Positions 1-10,688 are shown, counted from the first letter of the stretch. The stretch is 64,000 bases of DNA from Pseudomonas syringae CC1557 (GCF_000452705.1 NZ_CP007014.1:4465501-4529500); one strand, 5' to 3'. Made by a program: numbers and translations. Notes: generated by a model not told the origin, from the letters alone.

Positions 1-164
1 TGCGTAACGCCTACGGTCAGATTTTCGCCAGTGCAGGTCTGGATCCGCTGCCGTCAGAGCTGCCGTCCACCAAGGTGCAGTCGATTGCAACCGCGCTGAA
101 TGCGCGGGAGTCACAATGGGAAGCAGGCAATATTTCCGTCGTCGCTGCCGTACCCAAGCCGTAG
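1..164 (+). CDS. C-terminal fragment of an unrecognised protein
   Basis: An open frame enters from the left edge (first full codon at base 3) and ends at TAG 162-164, giving 53 residues ending AAVPKP. The codon choice looks like an ordinary Pseudomonas gene and the frame is uninterrupted, so this is probably the true end of a gene lying mostly outside the window. I recognise no domain. The tail has the sequence DPLPSELPS followed by a short stretch compatible with an amphipathic helix. No terminator hairpin with a T run follows. The next gene, gcvH, starts about 350 bases later behind its own promoter, so the two are probably separate transcription units. Confidence 0.55.
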   Translation, partial: RNAYGQIFASAGLDPLPSELPSTKVQSIATALNARESQWEAGNISVVAAVPKP

Positions 165-261
165 GCTTCTGCGAGATTTGGTATCCCTTCAGTGCCCATG
201 CGCTTCTGGGTGTAACGCCCTCTGCTCTCCTCAGCGCACCCTCACCGCGCGTCTTCTGAAA

Positions 262-288
262 CGAAATCATTACAGCGTAATGATTTCG
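262..288. promoter_or_regulatory. Perfect 12-bp palindrome upstream of gcvH
   Basis: CGAAATCATTAC (262-273) and its exact reverse complement (277-288) are separated by AGC. There is no T run, so a terminator is unlikely. It lies about 150 bases upstream of the sigma-54-type promoter, at a distance usual for an enhancer-protein site. A TGTAACG half-site also occurs at 211-217. Its role as an operator is inferred. Confidence 0.4.
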
Positions 289-355
289 CTCCAGACCACT
301 GCAACCCCTTGGTATCAAGGCGTTGATCAGAAAGGCATTTTCCACTGGCACTGAT

Positions 356-375
356 CTGTAGCGATTCCGCTACAG
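356..375. promoter_or_regulatory. Palindrome CTGTAGCG-N4-CGCTACAG, candidate activator (GcsR-like) site
   Basis: Eight-base perfect arms with a 4-base spacer. The layout resembles binding sites of TyrR-type enhancer-binding proteins, and of GcsR, the regulator of the P. aeruginosa glycine cleavage operon, whose reported site is TGTAACG-N4-CGTTCCG. It sits about 65-85 bases upstream of the -24 element at 440, a normal distance for an upstream activating site. Protein identity is inferred from the target genes. Confidence 0.45.
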
Positions 376-438
376 ACATCAATCGCCCACCTCTCTCGTA
401 AAACTTCAACCATTTGATTTAAAAGGAAAAATCAAATA

Positions 439-454
439 TGGCCGCGAAATTGCT
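439..454 (+). promoter_or_regulatory. Sigma-54-type (-24/-12) promoter of gcvHPT
   Basis: The sequence TGGC-N7-TTGC places GG at 440-441 and GC at 452-453, exactly 10 bases apart as RpoN requires. Transcription would start near 465, about 48 bases before the gcvH ATG. The ATG at 438 that could extend gcvH upstream overlaps this element, which argues against that longer start. Confidence 0.55.
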
Positions 455-512
455 AAGTCAAAGCCATTATGTTTTGCGCCAAGCGCGCCGCCTTATCATC
501 CGAGGAGTCTGT

Positions 513-896
513 ATGAGCGAGTTGCGATTTACCGTTGATCACGAGTGGCTGCGTGCCGAAACCGATGGCAGCGTGACGGTTGGCATCACGCCGTACGCCC
601 AAGAGTCGCTTGGCGATGTGGTTTTCGTACAGCTTCCGGAATTGCAGACCTACACTCAACACGCCGAAGTGTCGGTGGTGGAGTCGGTAAAAGCTGCCAG
701 CAGCATCAACATGCCACTTGACGGTGAAGTGGTCGACGTCAATTCGGCGCTCGACGCTACGCCAGAGCTGGTCAACGAAGACGCGCTTGGCGCAGGCTGG
801 TTCTTTCGCTTCATCCCGCAAGATGCCACGGCCATCAACGGCCTGCTGGATCAGGACGCCTACGACCGCCTGATCAAAGCCAACGCCGAAGCCTGA
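513..896 (+). CDS. gcvH: Glycine cleavage system H protein
   Basis: Lipoyl carrier of the glycine cleavage complex. It shuttles the aminomethyl group from the P protein to the T protein in the cytoplasm. The 127-residue product is a normal length for the family and carries the lipoylation motif ESVKA with Lys60 as the attachment residue. The start at 513 is chosen because GAGGAG (502-507 region) lies just upstream and the protein then begins MSELRFT, as in the family. An in-frame ATG at 438 would add 25 unrelated residues and overlap the promoter. It is followed after 10 bases by gcvP, so the two are co-transcribed. Confidence 0.96.
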   Translation: MSELRFTVDHEWLRAETDGSVTVGITPYAQESLGDVVFVQLPELQTYTQHAEVSVVESVKAASSINMPLDGEVVDVNSALDATPELVNEDALGAGWFFRFIPQDATAINGLLDQDAYDRLIKANAEA

Positions 897-906
897 GGAG
901 CACGCC

Positions 907-3771
907 ATGACTGACCCTATTCAACTGACCACTGCCAACGAATTCATCGCCCGCCACATTGGCCCACGCGCTGACGACGAACAGGCGATGCTGCAAACGC
1001 TCGGTTTTGACTCCATCGAAGCGCTCAGCGATAGCGTGATTCCGGAAAGCATCAAGGGCACCAGCGTGCTCAACCTGCCTGCCGGACAGAGCGAAGCTGA
1101 TGCGCTGGCGTCCATCAAAGCCATCGCCAGCAAGAACCAGCTGTTCAAGACCTACATTGGCCAGGGTTACTACAACACCCACACACCGGCCCCGATCCTG
1201 CGCAACCTGCTGGAAAACCCGGCCTGGTACACCGCATACACGCCCTACCAGCCAGAGATTTCGCAAGGCCGTCTTGAGTCGCTGCTCAATTTCCAGACCC
1301 TGATCAGCGACCTGACCGGCCTGCCGATTGCCAACGCCTCGTTGCTCGACGAAGCCACTGCAGCGGCGGAAGCGATGACGTTCTGCAAGCGCCTGAGCAA
1401 AAACAAGGGCAGCCAGCAGTTCTTCGCCTCCAGCCACTGCCACCCGCAGACCCTCGATGTATTGCGCACCCGCGCCGAGCCGCTGGGTATCACGGTTGTT
1501 GTCGCAGATGAGGCAGACCTGGGCGATGTCAGCGATTATTTCGGTGCGCTGCTGCAATACCCGGCCAGCAATGGCGACGTGTTCGATTACCGCGAGCTTA
1601 TCGAACGTTTCCACAGTGCCAACGCGCTGGTAGCGGTCGCGGCGGACCTGCTGGCCCTGACCCTGCTGACCCCTCCAGGCGAGTTTGGCGCAGACGTGGC
1701 CATCGGCAGCGCGCAACGCTTTGGCGTACCGCTGGGCTTCGGCGGCCCGCATGCGGCCTATTTCTCGACGCGCGACGCATTCAAGCGTGATATGCCAGGC
1801 CGTCTGGTCGGTGTGTCGGTGGATCGCCACGGCAAGCAGGCCCTGCGCCTCGCAATGCAGACCCGCGAACAGCATATTCGTCGCGAGAAGGCCACCAGCA
1901 ACATCTGCACCGCGCAAGTTTTGCTGGCCAACATCGCCAGCATGTACGCGGTGTATCACGGCCCGCGCGGCCTGACGCAGATCGCCAAGCGCGTTCATCA
2001 GTTGACGGCAATCCTTGCCGAAGGCTTGAGCCAGCTGGGCCTGAAAGCCGAACAAGCCTTCTTTTTTGACAGCCTGACGCTCGTTACCGGCAGCAAAACC
2101 GCCGCACTGCACGCCGCCGCCCGCGCCCGCCACATCAACCTGCGCGAGATCGACGATCAGCGTCTGGGCCTGTCACTTGACGAGACCACCTCGCAGTCGG
2201 CGGTCGAAACGTTGTGGGAAATCTTCGCCAGCGATGGTCAGAGCGTTCCGGACTTCGCCGCACTGGCGGACAGCGTTCAGTCGCGTCTGCCGACAGCCCT
2301 GCTGCGCCAATCGTCGATTCTCAGCCACCCGGTATTCAACCGCTATCACTCTGAAACCGAACTGATGCGCTACCTGCGCAAGCTGGCCGACAAGGACCTG
2401 GCGCTGGACCGAACCATGATCCCGCTCGGCTCGTGCACCATGAAACTCAACGCGGCCAGCGAAATGATCCCGGTGACCTGGGCCGAGTTCGGCAACCTGC
2501 ACCCGTTCGCGCCTGCCGAGCAAAGCGCCGGTTATCAGCAACTGACCGATGAACTGGAAGCCATGCTCTGCGCCGCCACCGGTTATGACGCGATCTCGCT
2601 GCAGCCCAACGCCGGCTCGCAGGGTGAATATGCCGGTCTGCTGGCGATCCGCGCCTACCATCAGAGCCGTGGCGATCAACACCGTGATATCTGCCTGATC
2701 CCCTCATCGGCCCATGGCACCAACCCGGCAACTGCCAACATGGCGGGTATGCGCGTGGTAGTGACCGCCTGCGATGCACGCGGCAACGTCGACATCGAAG
2801 ACCTGCGCGCCAAGGCCGTTCAGCATCGCGACCAGCTTGCGGCCATGATGATCACCTACCCGTCGACCCACGGCGTGTTCGAAGAAGGCATCCGCGAAAT
2901 CTGCGCCATCGTTCATGACAATGGAGGCCAGGTGTACATCGATGGCGCGAACATGAACGCGATGGTTGGCCTGTGCGCGCCGGGCAAGTTCGGCGGCGAC
3001 GTCTCGCACCTCAACCTGCACAAGACATTCTGCATCCCGCACGGCGGCGGCGGCCCTGGCGTCGGTCCGATTGGCGTCAAGTCGCACCTCGCACCGTTCA
3101 TGCCCGGTCACGCTCGCATGGAGCGCAAGGAAGGCGCGGTCTGCGCGGCACCATTCGGCAGCGCCAGCATCCTGCCGATTACCTGGATGTACATTCGTAT
3201 GATGGGGGGCGAAGGCCTCAAGCGCGCTTCACAACTGGCGATTCTCAACGCCAACTACATCTCGCGTCGCCTGGAAGAGCACTACCCGGTGCTGTACACC
3301 GGCACCAACGGTCTGGTGGCACACGAATGCATTCTTGACCTGCGCCCGATCAAGGACAGCAGCGGTATCAGCGTCGACGACGTGGCCAAGCGCCTGATCG
3401 ACTTCGGTTTCCACGCGCCGACCATGTCGTTCCCGGTTGCCGGAACCCTGATGATCGAGCCGACCGAGAGCGAATCCCGAGAAGAGCTGGACCGTTTCTG
3501 CGACGCCATGATCAAGATCCGCGAAGAAATCCGTGCAGTCGAGGACGGCACGCTGGACAAGGAAGACAACCCGCTGAAGAACGCGCCGCATACCGCTGCA
3601 GAAATCGTCGGCCAGTGGAGCCACCCTTACAGCCGTGAACAGGCGGTGTACCCGGTCGCCTCGTTGATCGAGAACAAGTACTGGCCTCCGGTCGGACGTG
3701 TCGACAACGTGTTCGGCGACCGCAACCTGGTCTGTGCCTGCCCGTCCATCGAGAGCTATCAGGAAGCCTGA
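907..3771 (+). CDS. gcvP: Glycine dehydrogenase (decarboxylating), P protein
   Basis: PLP-dependent decarboxylase that starts glycine breakdown by releasing CO2 and passing the aminomethyl group to the lipoyl arm of GcvH. The 954 residues match the usual length of the single-chain (homodimeric) form, with both halves fused as in other gammaproteobacteria. The PLP-binding lysine is seen in [14 protein letters not shown] (Lys706), preceded by the cofactor-site DGAN. The start is preceded by GAGGAG. It stands second in gcvHPT, 70 bases ahead of gcvT. Confidence 0.97.
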   Translation: MTDPIQLTTANEFIARHIGPRADDEQAMLQTLGFDSIEALSDSVIPESIKGTSVLNLPAGQSEADALASIKAIASKNQLFKTYIGQGYYNTHTPAPILRNLLENPAWYTAYTPYQPEISQGRLESLLNFQTLISDLTGLPIANASLLDEATAAAEAMTFCKRLSKNKGSQQFFASSHCHPQTLDVLRTRAEPLGITVVVADEADLGDVSDYFGALLQYPASNGDVFDYRELIERFHSANALVAVAADLLALTLLTPPGEFGADVAIGSAQRFGVPLGFGGPHAAYFSTRDAFKRDMPGRLVGVSVDRHGKQALRLAMQTREQHIRREKATSNICTAQVLLANIASMYAVYHGPRGLTQIAKRVHQLTAILAEGLSQLGLKAEQAFFFDSLTLVTGSKTAALHAAARARHINLREIDDQRLGLSLDETTSQSAVETLWEIFASDGQSVPDFAALADSVQSRLPTALLRQSSILSHPVFNRYHSETELMRYLRKLADKDLALDRTMIPLGSCTMKLNAASEMIPVTWAEFGNLHPFAPAEQSAGYQQLTDELEAMLCAATGYDAISLQPNAGSQGEYAGLLAIRAYHQSRGDQHRDICLIPSSAHGTNPATANMAGMRVVVTACDARGNVDIEDLRAKAVQHRDQLAAMMITYPSTHGVFEEGIREICAIVHDNGGQVYIDGANMNAMVGLCAPGKFGGDVSHLNLHKTFCIPHGGGGPGVGPIGVKSHLAPFMPGHARMERKEGAVCAAPFGSASILPITWMYIRMMGGEGLKRASQLAILNANYISRRLEEHYPVLYTGTNGLVAHECILDLRPIKDSSGISVDDVAKRLIDFGFHAPTMSFPVAGTLMIEPTESESREELDRFCDAMIKIREEIRAVEDGTLDKEDNPLKNAPHTAAEIVGQWSHPYSREQAVYPVASLIENKYWPPVGRVDNVFGDRNLVCACPSIESYQEA

Positions 3772-3840
3772 TCGCCCCGCTGCCTGCCAGCGCCATTCAT
3801 CCTGGCGCTGGCGTGTGGTTCGCCTAACAAGGAATTCAAC

Positions 3841-4965
3841 ATGTCCACCGATAAGCTGCTCACCACTCCGCTGCACGCCCTTCATCGCGAACTGGGCGCA
3901 AAGATGGTGCCTTTCGCTGGCTACGACATGCCCGTGCAATACCCGGCTGGCGTGATGAAGGAACACTTGCACACCCGCGCTCAGGCCGGACTGTTCGACG
4001 TCTCGCACATGGGGCAGATTCGCCTTGGCGGTGCAGGTGCTGCAAAGGCGCTGGAAACCCTGGTGCCGGTCGACATCATTGATCTGCCGGTCGGCATGCA
4101 GCGCTATGCGATGTTCACTAACGAATCCGGCGGCATCCTCGACGACCTGATGGTCGCCAACCTCGGTAACGATCAGTTGCTGCTGGTGGTCAACGCCGCC
4201 TGCAAGGAGCAGGACCTTGCGCACCTTCGCAAGCACCTGGCCGGTCAATGTACGATCGAGCCGCTGTTTGAAGAGCGCGCCCTTCTCGCATTGCAGGGAC
4301 CGGAGGCCGTGACGGTGCTGGCACGCCTTGCACCCGAAGTCGCGAGCATGACCTTCATGCAGTTCATCAGCGTCACGCTGCTGGGCGTTCAGTGCTTCGT
4401 CAGCCGCTCGGGCTACACCGGCGAAGACGGCTATGAAATTTCAGTTCCGGCTGAGCAGGCAGAAGCCTTGGCGCGGCGCTTGCTCGATGAGCCGGAAGTC
4501 GCTCCTATCGGCCTGGGCGCGCGTGATTCGCTGCGTCTGGAAGCCGGCCTGTGTCTGTACGGCCATGACATGGACACTCAAACGTCACCGATTCAGGCCA
4601 GCCTGTTGTGGGCGATCTCCAAAGTACGCCGCGCTGATGGCGCGCGCGCGGGAGGCTTTCCGGGTGCCGAGCAGATTTTTGCCCAGCAGCAAAACGGGGT
4701 GGACAAGAAGCGCGTCGGCCTGCTGCCGCAGGAGCGCACGCCGGTACGTGAAGGCACGCAGATCGTCGATGCACAGGACGCAGTCATCGGCACAGTGTGC
4801 AGTGGTGGCTTCGGCCCAAGTCTGGGCGGCCCGCTGGCGATGGGTTATCTGGACAGCCAGCATGCAGCACTGGACACAGAGGTCTGGGCCATGGTGCGCG
4901 GCAAGAAAGTTCCAATGCGAGTGACTAAAATGCCTTTCGTTGCGCAACGTTACTTCCGCGGCTAA
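3841..4965 (+). CDS. gcvT: Aminomethyltransferase (glycine cleavage T protein)
   Basis: Transfers the methylene unit from aminomethyl-GcvH to tetrahydrofolate, releasing ammonia and 5,10-methylene-THF. The 374 residues are of family length and include the N-terminal folate-binding region with DVSHMGQ, the central SRSGYTGEDGYE motif typical of GcvT, and a C-terminal barrel with GYLDSQH. The ribosome site AAGGAA precedes the ATG. It is the last gene of gcvHPT. glyA and sdaA, which accompany the second gcv operon in P. aeruginosa, are absent here. Confidence 0.96.
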   Translation: MSTDKLLTTPLHALHRELGAKMVPFAGYDMPVQYPAGVMKEHLHTRAQAGLFDVSHMGQIRLGGAGAAKALETLVPVDIIDLPVGMQRYAMFTNESGGILDDLMVANLGNDQLLLVVNAACKEQDLAHLRKHLAGQCTIEPLFEERALLALQGPEAVTVLARLAPEVASMTFMQFISVTLLGVQCFVSRSGYTGEDGYEISVPAEQAEALARRLLDEPEVAPIGLGARDSLRLEAGLCLYGHDMDTQTSPIQASLLWAISKVRRADGARAGGFPGAEQIFAQQQNGVDKKRVGLLPQERTPVREGTQIVDAQDAVIGTVCSGGFGPSLGGPLAMGYLDSQHAALDTEVWAMVRGKKVPMRVTKMPFVAQRYFRG

Positions 4966-5003
4966 ATAAAGGCGTCAAAAAAATAACAACCTGTAGTGCT
5001 CTG

Positions 5004-5048
5004 CGTTCGCTGTTCCCAACGACTTAATTCCATCGGGAACAGCGAACG
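5004..5048. repeat. Perfect 14-bp inverted repeat downstream of gcvT
   Basis: CGTTCGCTGTTCCC at 5004-5017 pairs exactly with 5035-5048 around a 17-base loop. Neither strand has a T run after the stem, so this is not a textbook intrinsic terminator. It could protect the gcv mRNA 3' end or be an intergenic repeat. Confidence 0.6.
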
Positions 5049-5138
5049 GCTTATGCAAAAAATGCACCTATAAAGTGCAAAATATTATAGCGAGCCTGCG
5101 CCCGCACTTTATCGGTGAATGCGGACAGAATATTGCTG

Positions 5139-5189
5139 AAGCCCCCGTAAACAGGGTACGAAGCAGGCAAACGGCGGGGGCTTGTTTTT
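5139..5189 (+). terminator. Rho-independent terminator between gcvT and the cold-shock gene
   Basis: Stem AAGCCCCCG (5139-5147) / CGGGGGCTT (5175-5183), followed by GTTTTTG. It could end gcvHPT read-through or a short independent transcript starting near 5050-5080, where the DNA is AT-rich. Confidence 0.75.
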
Positions 5190-5369
5190 GTAACTGGAGT
5201 TGGCGTAGAGTTTCTGAACTGTGTTTGCATGGGTCGCTGAATCTGGACCTGGGCAGTAGCTCTAGGTTGCTACAACCCGTTCTACGTTTCTTACTTCCTG
5301 CAACCAGCCCCAGTACTCTTTCCTGTGAAAGAGGCTGTCATTAATTCAAGCGTCAAAGGAAATAAGAAA
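5190..5369 (+). promoter_or_regulatory. Leader region of the cold-shock gene
   Basis: About 180 non-coding bases lie between the terminator and the csp start. They contain the short stem GTAGC/GCTAC around 5254-5271 and a purine-rich ribosome site, AAAGGAAATAAG. Long structured leaders are common for CspA-family genes, where they control translation with temperature. No promoter can be placed with confidence. Confidence 0.35.
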
Positions 5370-5582
5370 ATGGCTGAACGTCAGAGCGGTACCGTCAAGT
5401 GGTTCAACGACGAAAAAGGTTTTGGTTTTATCACTCCTGAGAGCGGGCCGGATCTGTTCGTGCACTTCCGGGCGATTCAGGGTAATGGCTTCAAGAGCCT
5501 GAAAGAAGGCCAGAAAGTTACCTTCGTTGCAGTACAGGGCCAGAAAGGTCTGCAGGCTGACGAAGTTCAGGCTGAAGGCTAA
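5370..5582 (+). CDS. CspA-family cold-shock protein
   Basis: A 70-residue single cold-shock domain that binds single-stranded RNA or DNA and acts as an RNA chaperone. The RNP-1 motif KGFGFI (residues 16-21) and RNP-2 motif LFVHF (29-33) are intact, and the W11-F12 and later aromatic residues form the usual nucleic-acid face. The start at 5370 gives the family N-terminus [12 protein letters not shown] and has AAGGAAATAAGAAA just upstream. An in-frame ATG at 5325 would add 15 unrelated residues. The gene is monocistronic, ending in a strong terminator. Whether it is induced by cold or constitutive cannot be told from sequence. Confidence 0.95.
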   Translation: MAERQSGTVKWFNDEKGFGFITPESGPDLFVHFRAIQGNGFKSLKEGQKVTFVAVQGQKGLQADEVQAEG

Positions 5583-5607
5583 GCGCCGCCTTTTCAGGCT
5601 GTACACA

Positions 5608-5641
5608 AAAAGCCTCTGGCCTCTCTGCCAGAGGCTTTTTT
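5608..5641 (+). terminator. Terminator of the cold-shock gene
   Basis: Thirteen-base stem (5608-5620 with 5627-5639; core AGCCTCTGGC/GCCAGAGGCT) and a run of six T ending at 5641. It is strong on the + strand. Confidence 0.9.
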
Positions 5642-5701
5642 GCATCTGCGTTCAGGTAACGCAGCGAACTTCGGCGTCAACTGGCGTTAACCATCGCCCA
5701 T

Positions 5702-5730
5702 GAAAAAGCCGACTCGCAGTCGGCTTTTTC
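5702..5730. terminator. Bidirectional terminator after lptG
   Basis: GAAAAAGCCGACT and its complement flank a 3-base loop (CGC), leaving A and T runs on both sides. Its position between the convergent cold-shock gene and lptG suits termination in both directions. It lies 16 bases after the lptG stop. Confidence 0.85.
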
Positions 5731-5745
5731 AGTGACGCTCCGCCC

Positions 5746-6807
5746 CTATCCGGCGCGGCGCAGCAGCAACACGCCTGCCAGCGCGCAGGCCGCCGCAGGT
5801 AGCAGCACTGCCAATAGCGGCGGGAAGCCGAACAGCAGACTCGACGGGCCCAGCAGGTCCTGAATGATGCGGAAGGTAAAGCCAACCACAACACCCGTGA
5901 ATACCCGCTGGCCCAGCGTTACAGAACGCAACGGGCCGAAGATGAACGAAATGGCCATCAGTACCAGCGCCACGGTAACGGCCGGTTGCAACACCTTGGT
6001 CCAGAACGCCAGCCAGTAGCGGCCATTGCTCAGGCCCTGATCAGCCAGGTAATGGGAATAACTCCAGAGACCGCTGATCGACAGCGACTCGGGCGGCATG
6101 ATCACCGTACTGAGCAATTGCGGGCTCAGTGATACATCCCAGCGCTCGTCCGGCGTGTTAACGACTTCGGTGCTGCCTTCATTGAATTTCGTCGTGGTAA
6201 CTTCCTTCAATTCCCAGTAATCGGTCTTGAAGTGGGCTTCCTTGGCGAAACTGGATGTCAGCATGTGACGCTGATCGTCGAAGCGATAACGCGTCACACC
6301 CAGCATCAACCCATTGGGCTGTACCGTATTGATATGGATGAATTCATTGCCCTGCCGGTGCCACAGGCCATGCCGGGCGCTTTGCGCATCGCCCGAGCCC
6401 TGGGCCAGAGAACGTGCCGCCTGGGCCTGGTTCTCGGCGTAGGGAGCGACGTACTCGCCCACCAGTACGCCGGAAATCATCAGCAGCAGCATTGGCTTCA
6501 TGACCGCCCAGACGATGCGCCCGATGGACACACCGGCGGCGCGCATGATGGTCAGCTCACTGCTGCTGGCCAGCGTCCCCAGACCGATCAGACAGCCGAT
6601 CAGCGCGGCCATCGGCAAAGTGTCGTAGACACGGCGCGGCGCGGTCAGCATGACGTAGCTGAGGGCATCCAGCAGCGTGTAGGTGTCGCTGATGTCGCCC
6701 ATCTCGTCGATGAACGCGAACAATGAAACCAGGCCCAGAATGATCCCCAGAACCGCGAGGATGGCCAGCAGCACGCTTTTGCCGATGTAACGATCAAGCT
6801 TGACCAC
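5746..6807 (-). CDS. lptG: LPS export ABC transporter permease LptG
   Basis: Inner-membrane permease of the LptB2FG complex, which pulls lipopolysaccharide from the inner membrane and feeds it to the LptC-LptA bridge. The 353 residues show the LptF/LptG layout: hydrophobic segments near residues 14-32, 55-75 and 98-118, a periplasmic beta-jellyroll of about 130 residues, then three C-terminal membrane segments. The N-terminus MVKLDRYIGKSV is typical of LptG. Its start overlaps the lptF end by 14 bases, indicating coupled translation. The lptB ATPase gene is not in the window. Confidence 0.95.
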   Translation of the reverse strand: MVKLDRYIGKSVLLAILAVLGIILGLVSLFAFIDEMGDISDTYTLLDALSYVMLTAPRRVYDTLPMAALIGCLIGLGTLASSSELTIMRAAGVSIGRIVWAVMKPMLLLMISGVLVGEYVAPYAENQAQAARSLAQGSGDAQSARHGLWHRQGNEFIHINTVQPNGLMLGVTRYRFDDQRHMLTSSFAKEAHFKTDYWELKEVTTTKFNEGSTEVVNTPDERWDVSLSPQLLSTVIMPPESLSISGLWSYSHYLADQGLSNGRYWLAFWTKVLQPAVTVALVLMAISFIFGPLRSVTLGQRVFTGVVVGFTFRIIQDLLGPSSLLFGFPPLLAVLLPAAACALAGVLLLRRAG

Positions 6808-7921
6808 GAGTCACCTCCGTGACGCTACGACGACTCGCCATCTTCAGCCGTATAGGCTCCCAATAGAACAGCACCAGACCGATAGACAGGTAGATCGCGT
6901 GCACCCACCACATTCCCAGACTGAGCGGCAGCTTGCCTTTCTCCAGCGAACTGCGCACCGAGATCAGAATGGCCAGATACGACATATATAGAAGGATCGC
7001 CGGAAGCAGCTTCAGGTAGCGGCCCTGACGCGGATTGACCCGTGACAGCGGAATGGCCATCAAGGTCACGATGAACACCGACAGCGGCAGCGATATACGC
7101 CACTGCAGCTCGGCGACGGAACGCGCTGCCGGATTGCCGAACAATTCACTGGTCGGGATGGCTTCACGGTCGGTGATTTCTTCGCTGATTTCAGGCTTGG
7201 GCAGCGCCGCGCCATAAGTGTCGTACTTGATCACGCGGTAATCAGCAGCGCCTGGAGTACCGTCGTAGCGATAGCCGTTTTCCAGAATCAGGAAACGACT
7301 GCCATTGGGCTGGACCTCCTGATGCCCTTTCTCGGCCACCAGCACGGTGATGCCGTTGTCCTTGCTCTTGTCACTGGCCGTGCGCTTTTCAGAAATGAAC
7401 ACGCCCGCCAGTTGCGAGCGATCCTCCGACAGCTCCTTGGTGTAGGTGATACGCGTGCCGTCTCGCAATGCCTGAAAACGACCCGGCACCAGCGTGTCGA
7501 ATTCGGTCATGGCATCCTGCTGATTGATCAGTTGCGAAAACTGCGCAGCGCCCTGTGGAGCCAGACTGAAACTCAGCCAGGCGACCACCAGACCGACCAA
7601 TGCTGCCGGGCCCATGGTAATGGCAAGCAGACGCTGCTGGCTCATGCCGGTTGCGGCCAGCACGGTCATTTCACTTTCCAGATACAGACGGCCATACGCC
7701 ATAAGGATGCCGAGAAACAGCCCCAGCGGCAGAATCACCTGCAGAAAGCCCGGCAGGCGGAAGCCCATGATCATGAACAGCACGCCCGGATCAAGCGCAC
7801 CGGAAGCGGCCTGCGCCAGGTACTTGATGAACCGCCCACTCATGATAAACACCAGCAGCACGGCGCTGATCGCGCTCAGGGTAAGCAGCACTTCTCGGGA
7901 CAGATAACGAAAGACAATCAA
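6794..7921 (-). CDS. lptF: LPS export ABC transporter permease LptF
   Basis: Partner permease of LptG, with the same three-segment / jellyroll / three-segment architecture over 375 residues. The start is taken at a TTG codon (7919-7921), giving the protein N-terminus (M)IVFRYLSREV that opens LptF proteins. GGAG lies 7 bases upstream of this TTG. The open frame continues upstream to 8086, but the extra residues are proline-rich and do not resemble the family. Transcription is divergent from pepA. Confidence 0.93.
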   Translation of the reverse strand: MIVFRYLSREVLLTLSAISAVLLVFIMSGRFIKYLAQAASGALDPGVLFMIMGFRLPGFLQVILPLGLFLGILMAYGRLYLESEMTVLAATGMSQQRLLAITMGPAALVGLVVAWLSFSLAPQGAAQFSQLINQQDAMTEFDTLVPGRFQALRDGTRITYTKELSEDRSQLAGVFISEKRTASDKSKDNGITVLVAEKGHQEVQPNGSRFLILENGYRYDGTPGAADYRVIKYDTYGAALPKPEISEEITDREAIPTSELFGNPAARSVAELQWRISLPLSVFIVTLMAIPLSRVNPRQGRYLKLLPAILLYMSYLAILISVRSSLEKGKLPLSLGMWWVHAIYLSIGLVLFYWEPIRLKMASRRSVTEVTRGQA

Positions 7922-9730
<1,809 letters not shown>

Positions 9731-9789
9731 AAACAGCAACCCTGGCGTATCGGCCTGACCGTCGATACGCCACAGGTTCCGGACCGCAC

Positions 9790-10218
9790 ATGACTCAAGT
9801 CGATTTTTACATCCTGCCAAGCGCAGACCCTACTGCCCGCCTGGACTTTGCCTGCAAGCTCACGGAAAAAGCCTGGCGCCTCGGCCACAGGGTCTACCTG
9901 CATTGCAGCGATGCAGCGCAACGTGAAGACCTCGACGCACGACTCTGGCGCTTCAAGGGAGAAGTATTTCTGCCCCATGGCGACGCCGAGCTCGATCACG
10001 ACGCGCCTGTCGTGCTGGGCCTGGGCGATGACTCGGGCGCGCACGACGATCTGCTGGTCAACCTCGACCTGAACATCCCGGCCTTTTTCACCCGTTTCGC
10101 CCGCGTGGCAGAAGTGGTTGTCGAAGACCCGGCCATACGCCTTGCGGCACGCGAGAGCTTCCGCGCCTACCGCGAACAGGGCTATCCTCCGCAAGATCAC
10201 CGACTGCAGCGTCTTTGA
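9790..10218 (+). CDS. holC: DNA polymerase III chi subunit
   Basis: Clamp-loader accessory subunit that links the polymerase III holoenzyme to single-strand-binding protein. The 142 residues start MTQVDFYIL, as in HolC, and keep the conserved LDFACKLTEKAW and HRVYLHCSD stretches. The preceding gene is pepA, as in many gammaproteobacteria. Only 7 bases separate it from the next gene, so they are probably one transcript. Confidence 0.93.
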   Translation: MTQVDFYILPSADPTARLDFACKLTEKAWRLGHRVYLHCSDAAQREDLDARLWRFKGEVFLPHGDAELDHDAPVVLGLGDDSGAHDDLLVNLDLNIPAFFTRFARVAEVVVEDPAIRLAARESFRAYREQGYPPQDHRLQRL

Positions 10219-10225
10219 GGACCCG

Positions 10226-10672
10226 ATGGACACTTCAAAAAAAGCTGAATCCGCGCATTTGCTGGACGACCTCGAGTCGATCCGCCAATTGCTCGGCGAT
10301 GACGCCACACACTCCCCTCTGCTGACCGACACGGTGCATCGTGAAGGGCAAATTCCGCTGCTGTTCGATATGGTGGGCACCCGGCCTGCATCGACACACC
10401 CGGAAGACGTTAACGAAGACGACATCCCGACCCTGACGCCGGATGTGCAGGCTGCGCCTGTCGAACAATTACAGCCCCCTCAGCAGGCACCCCAGGCTCA
10501 AACGCAGCCCAACCCCGATGCGCTGCTACATATGGACAGCGAACTGCGTGCCGCCGCGCAATTGATCATGCAGGACGTGATCGACGACTTCGCGCCGCAC
10601 ATCGAAACCGAAATCAAGCGTCGGCTCGAAGCGAGAATGGAGCGACTCATCGCGGCAGCCAAAGGCAGTTAA
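10226..10672 (+). CDS. Small acidic protein of unknown function between holC and valS
   Basis: A 148-residue product starting MDTSKKAESAHLLDDLESIRQLLGD. The N-terminal third contains an acidic helix. The middle (about residues 50-95) is rich in Pro, Gln and Ala and probably disordered. The last 50 residues, with MQDVIDDFAPHIETEIKRRLEARMERL, read as an amphipathic or coiled-coil helix. I recall a homologue at the same position in other pseudomonads. The location after holC suggests, but does not show, a link to replication or to valyl-tRNA synthetase. No enzyme motif is visible. Confidence 0.8.
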   Translation: MDTSKKAESAHLLDDLESIRQLLGDDATHSPLLTDTVHREGQIPLLFDMVGTRPASTHPEDVNEDDIPTLTPDVQAAPVEQLQPPQQAPQAQTQPNPDALLHMDSELRAAAQLIMQDVIDDFAPHIETEIKRRLEARMERLIAAAKGS

Positions 10673-10688
10673 GGCAACGACAAGCCAT

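Noticed and set aside
438..512. A longer gcvH start at ATG 438
   Set aside because: It overlaps the TGGC-N7-TTGC promoter, lacks family-like residues, and the ATG at 513 has its own GAGGAG.
165..512. Glycine riboswitch in the gcvH leader
   Set aside because: I looked for its conserved core stretches and saw none; the sigma-54 element leaves only about 48 bases of leader, too short for it.
874..2133. A 419-codon open frame antisense to gcvP
   Set aside because: Shadow of the gcvP coding strand; Arg/Gly/Ala-rich composition and no start context or homology recognised.
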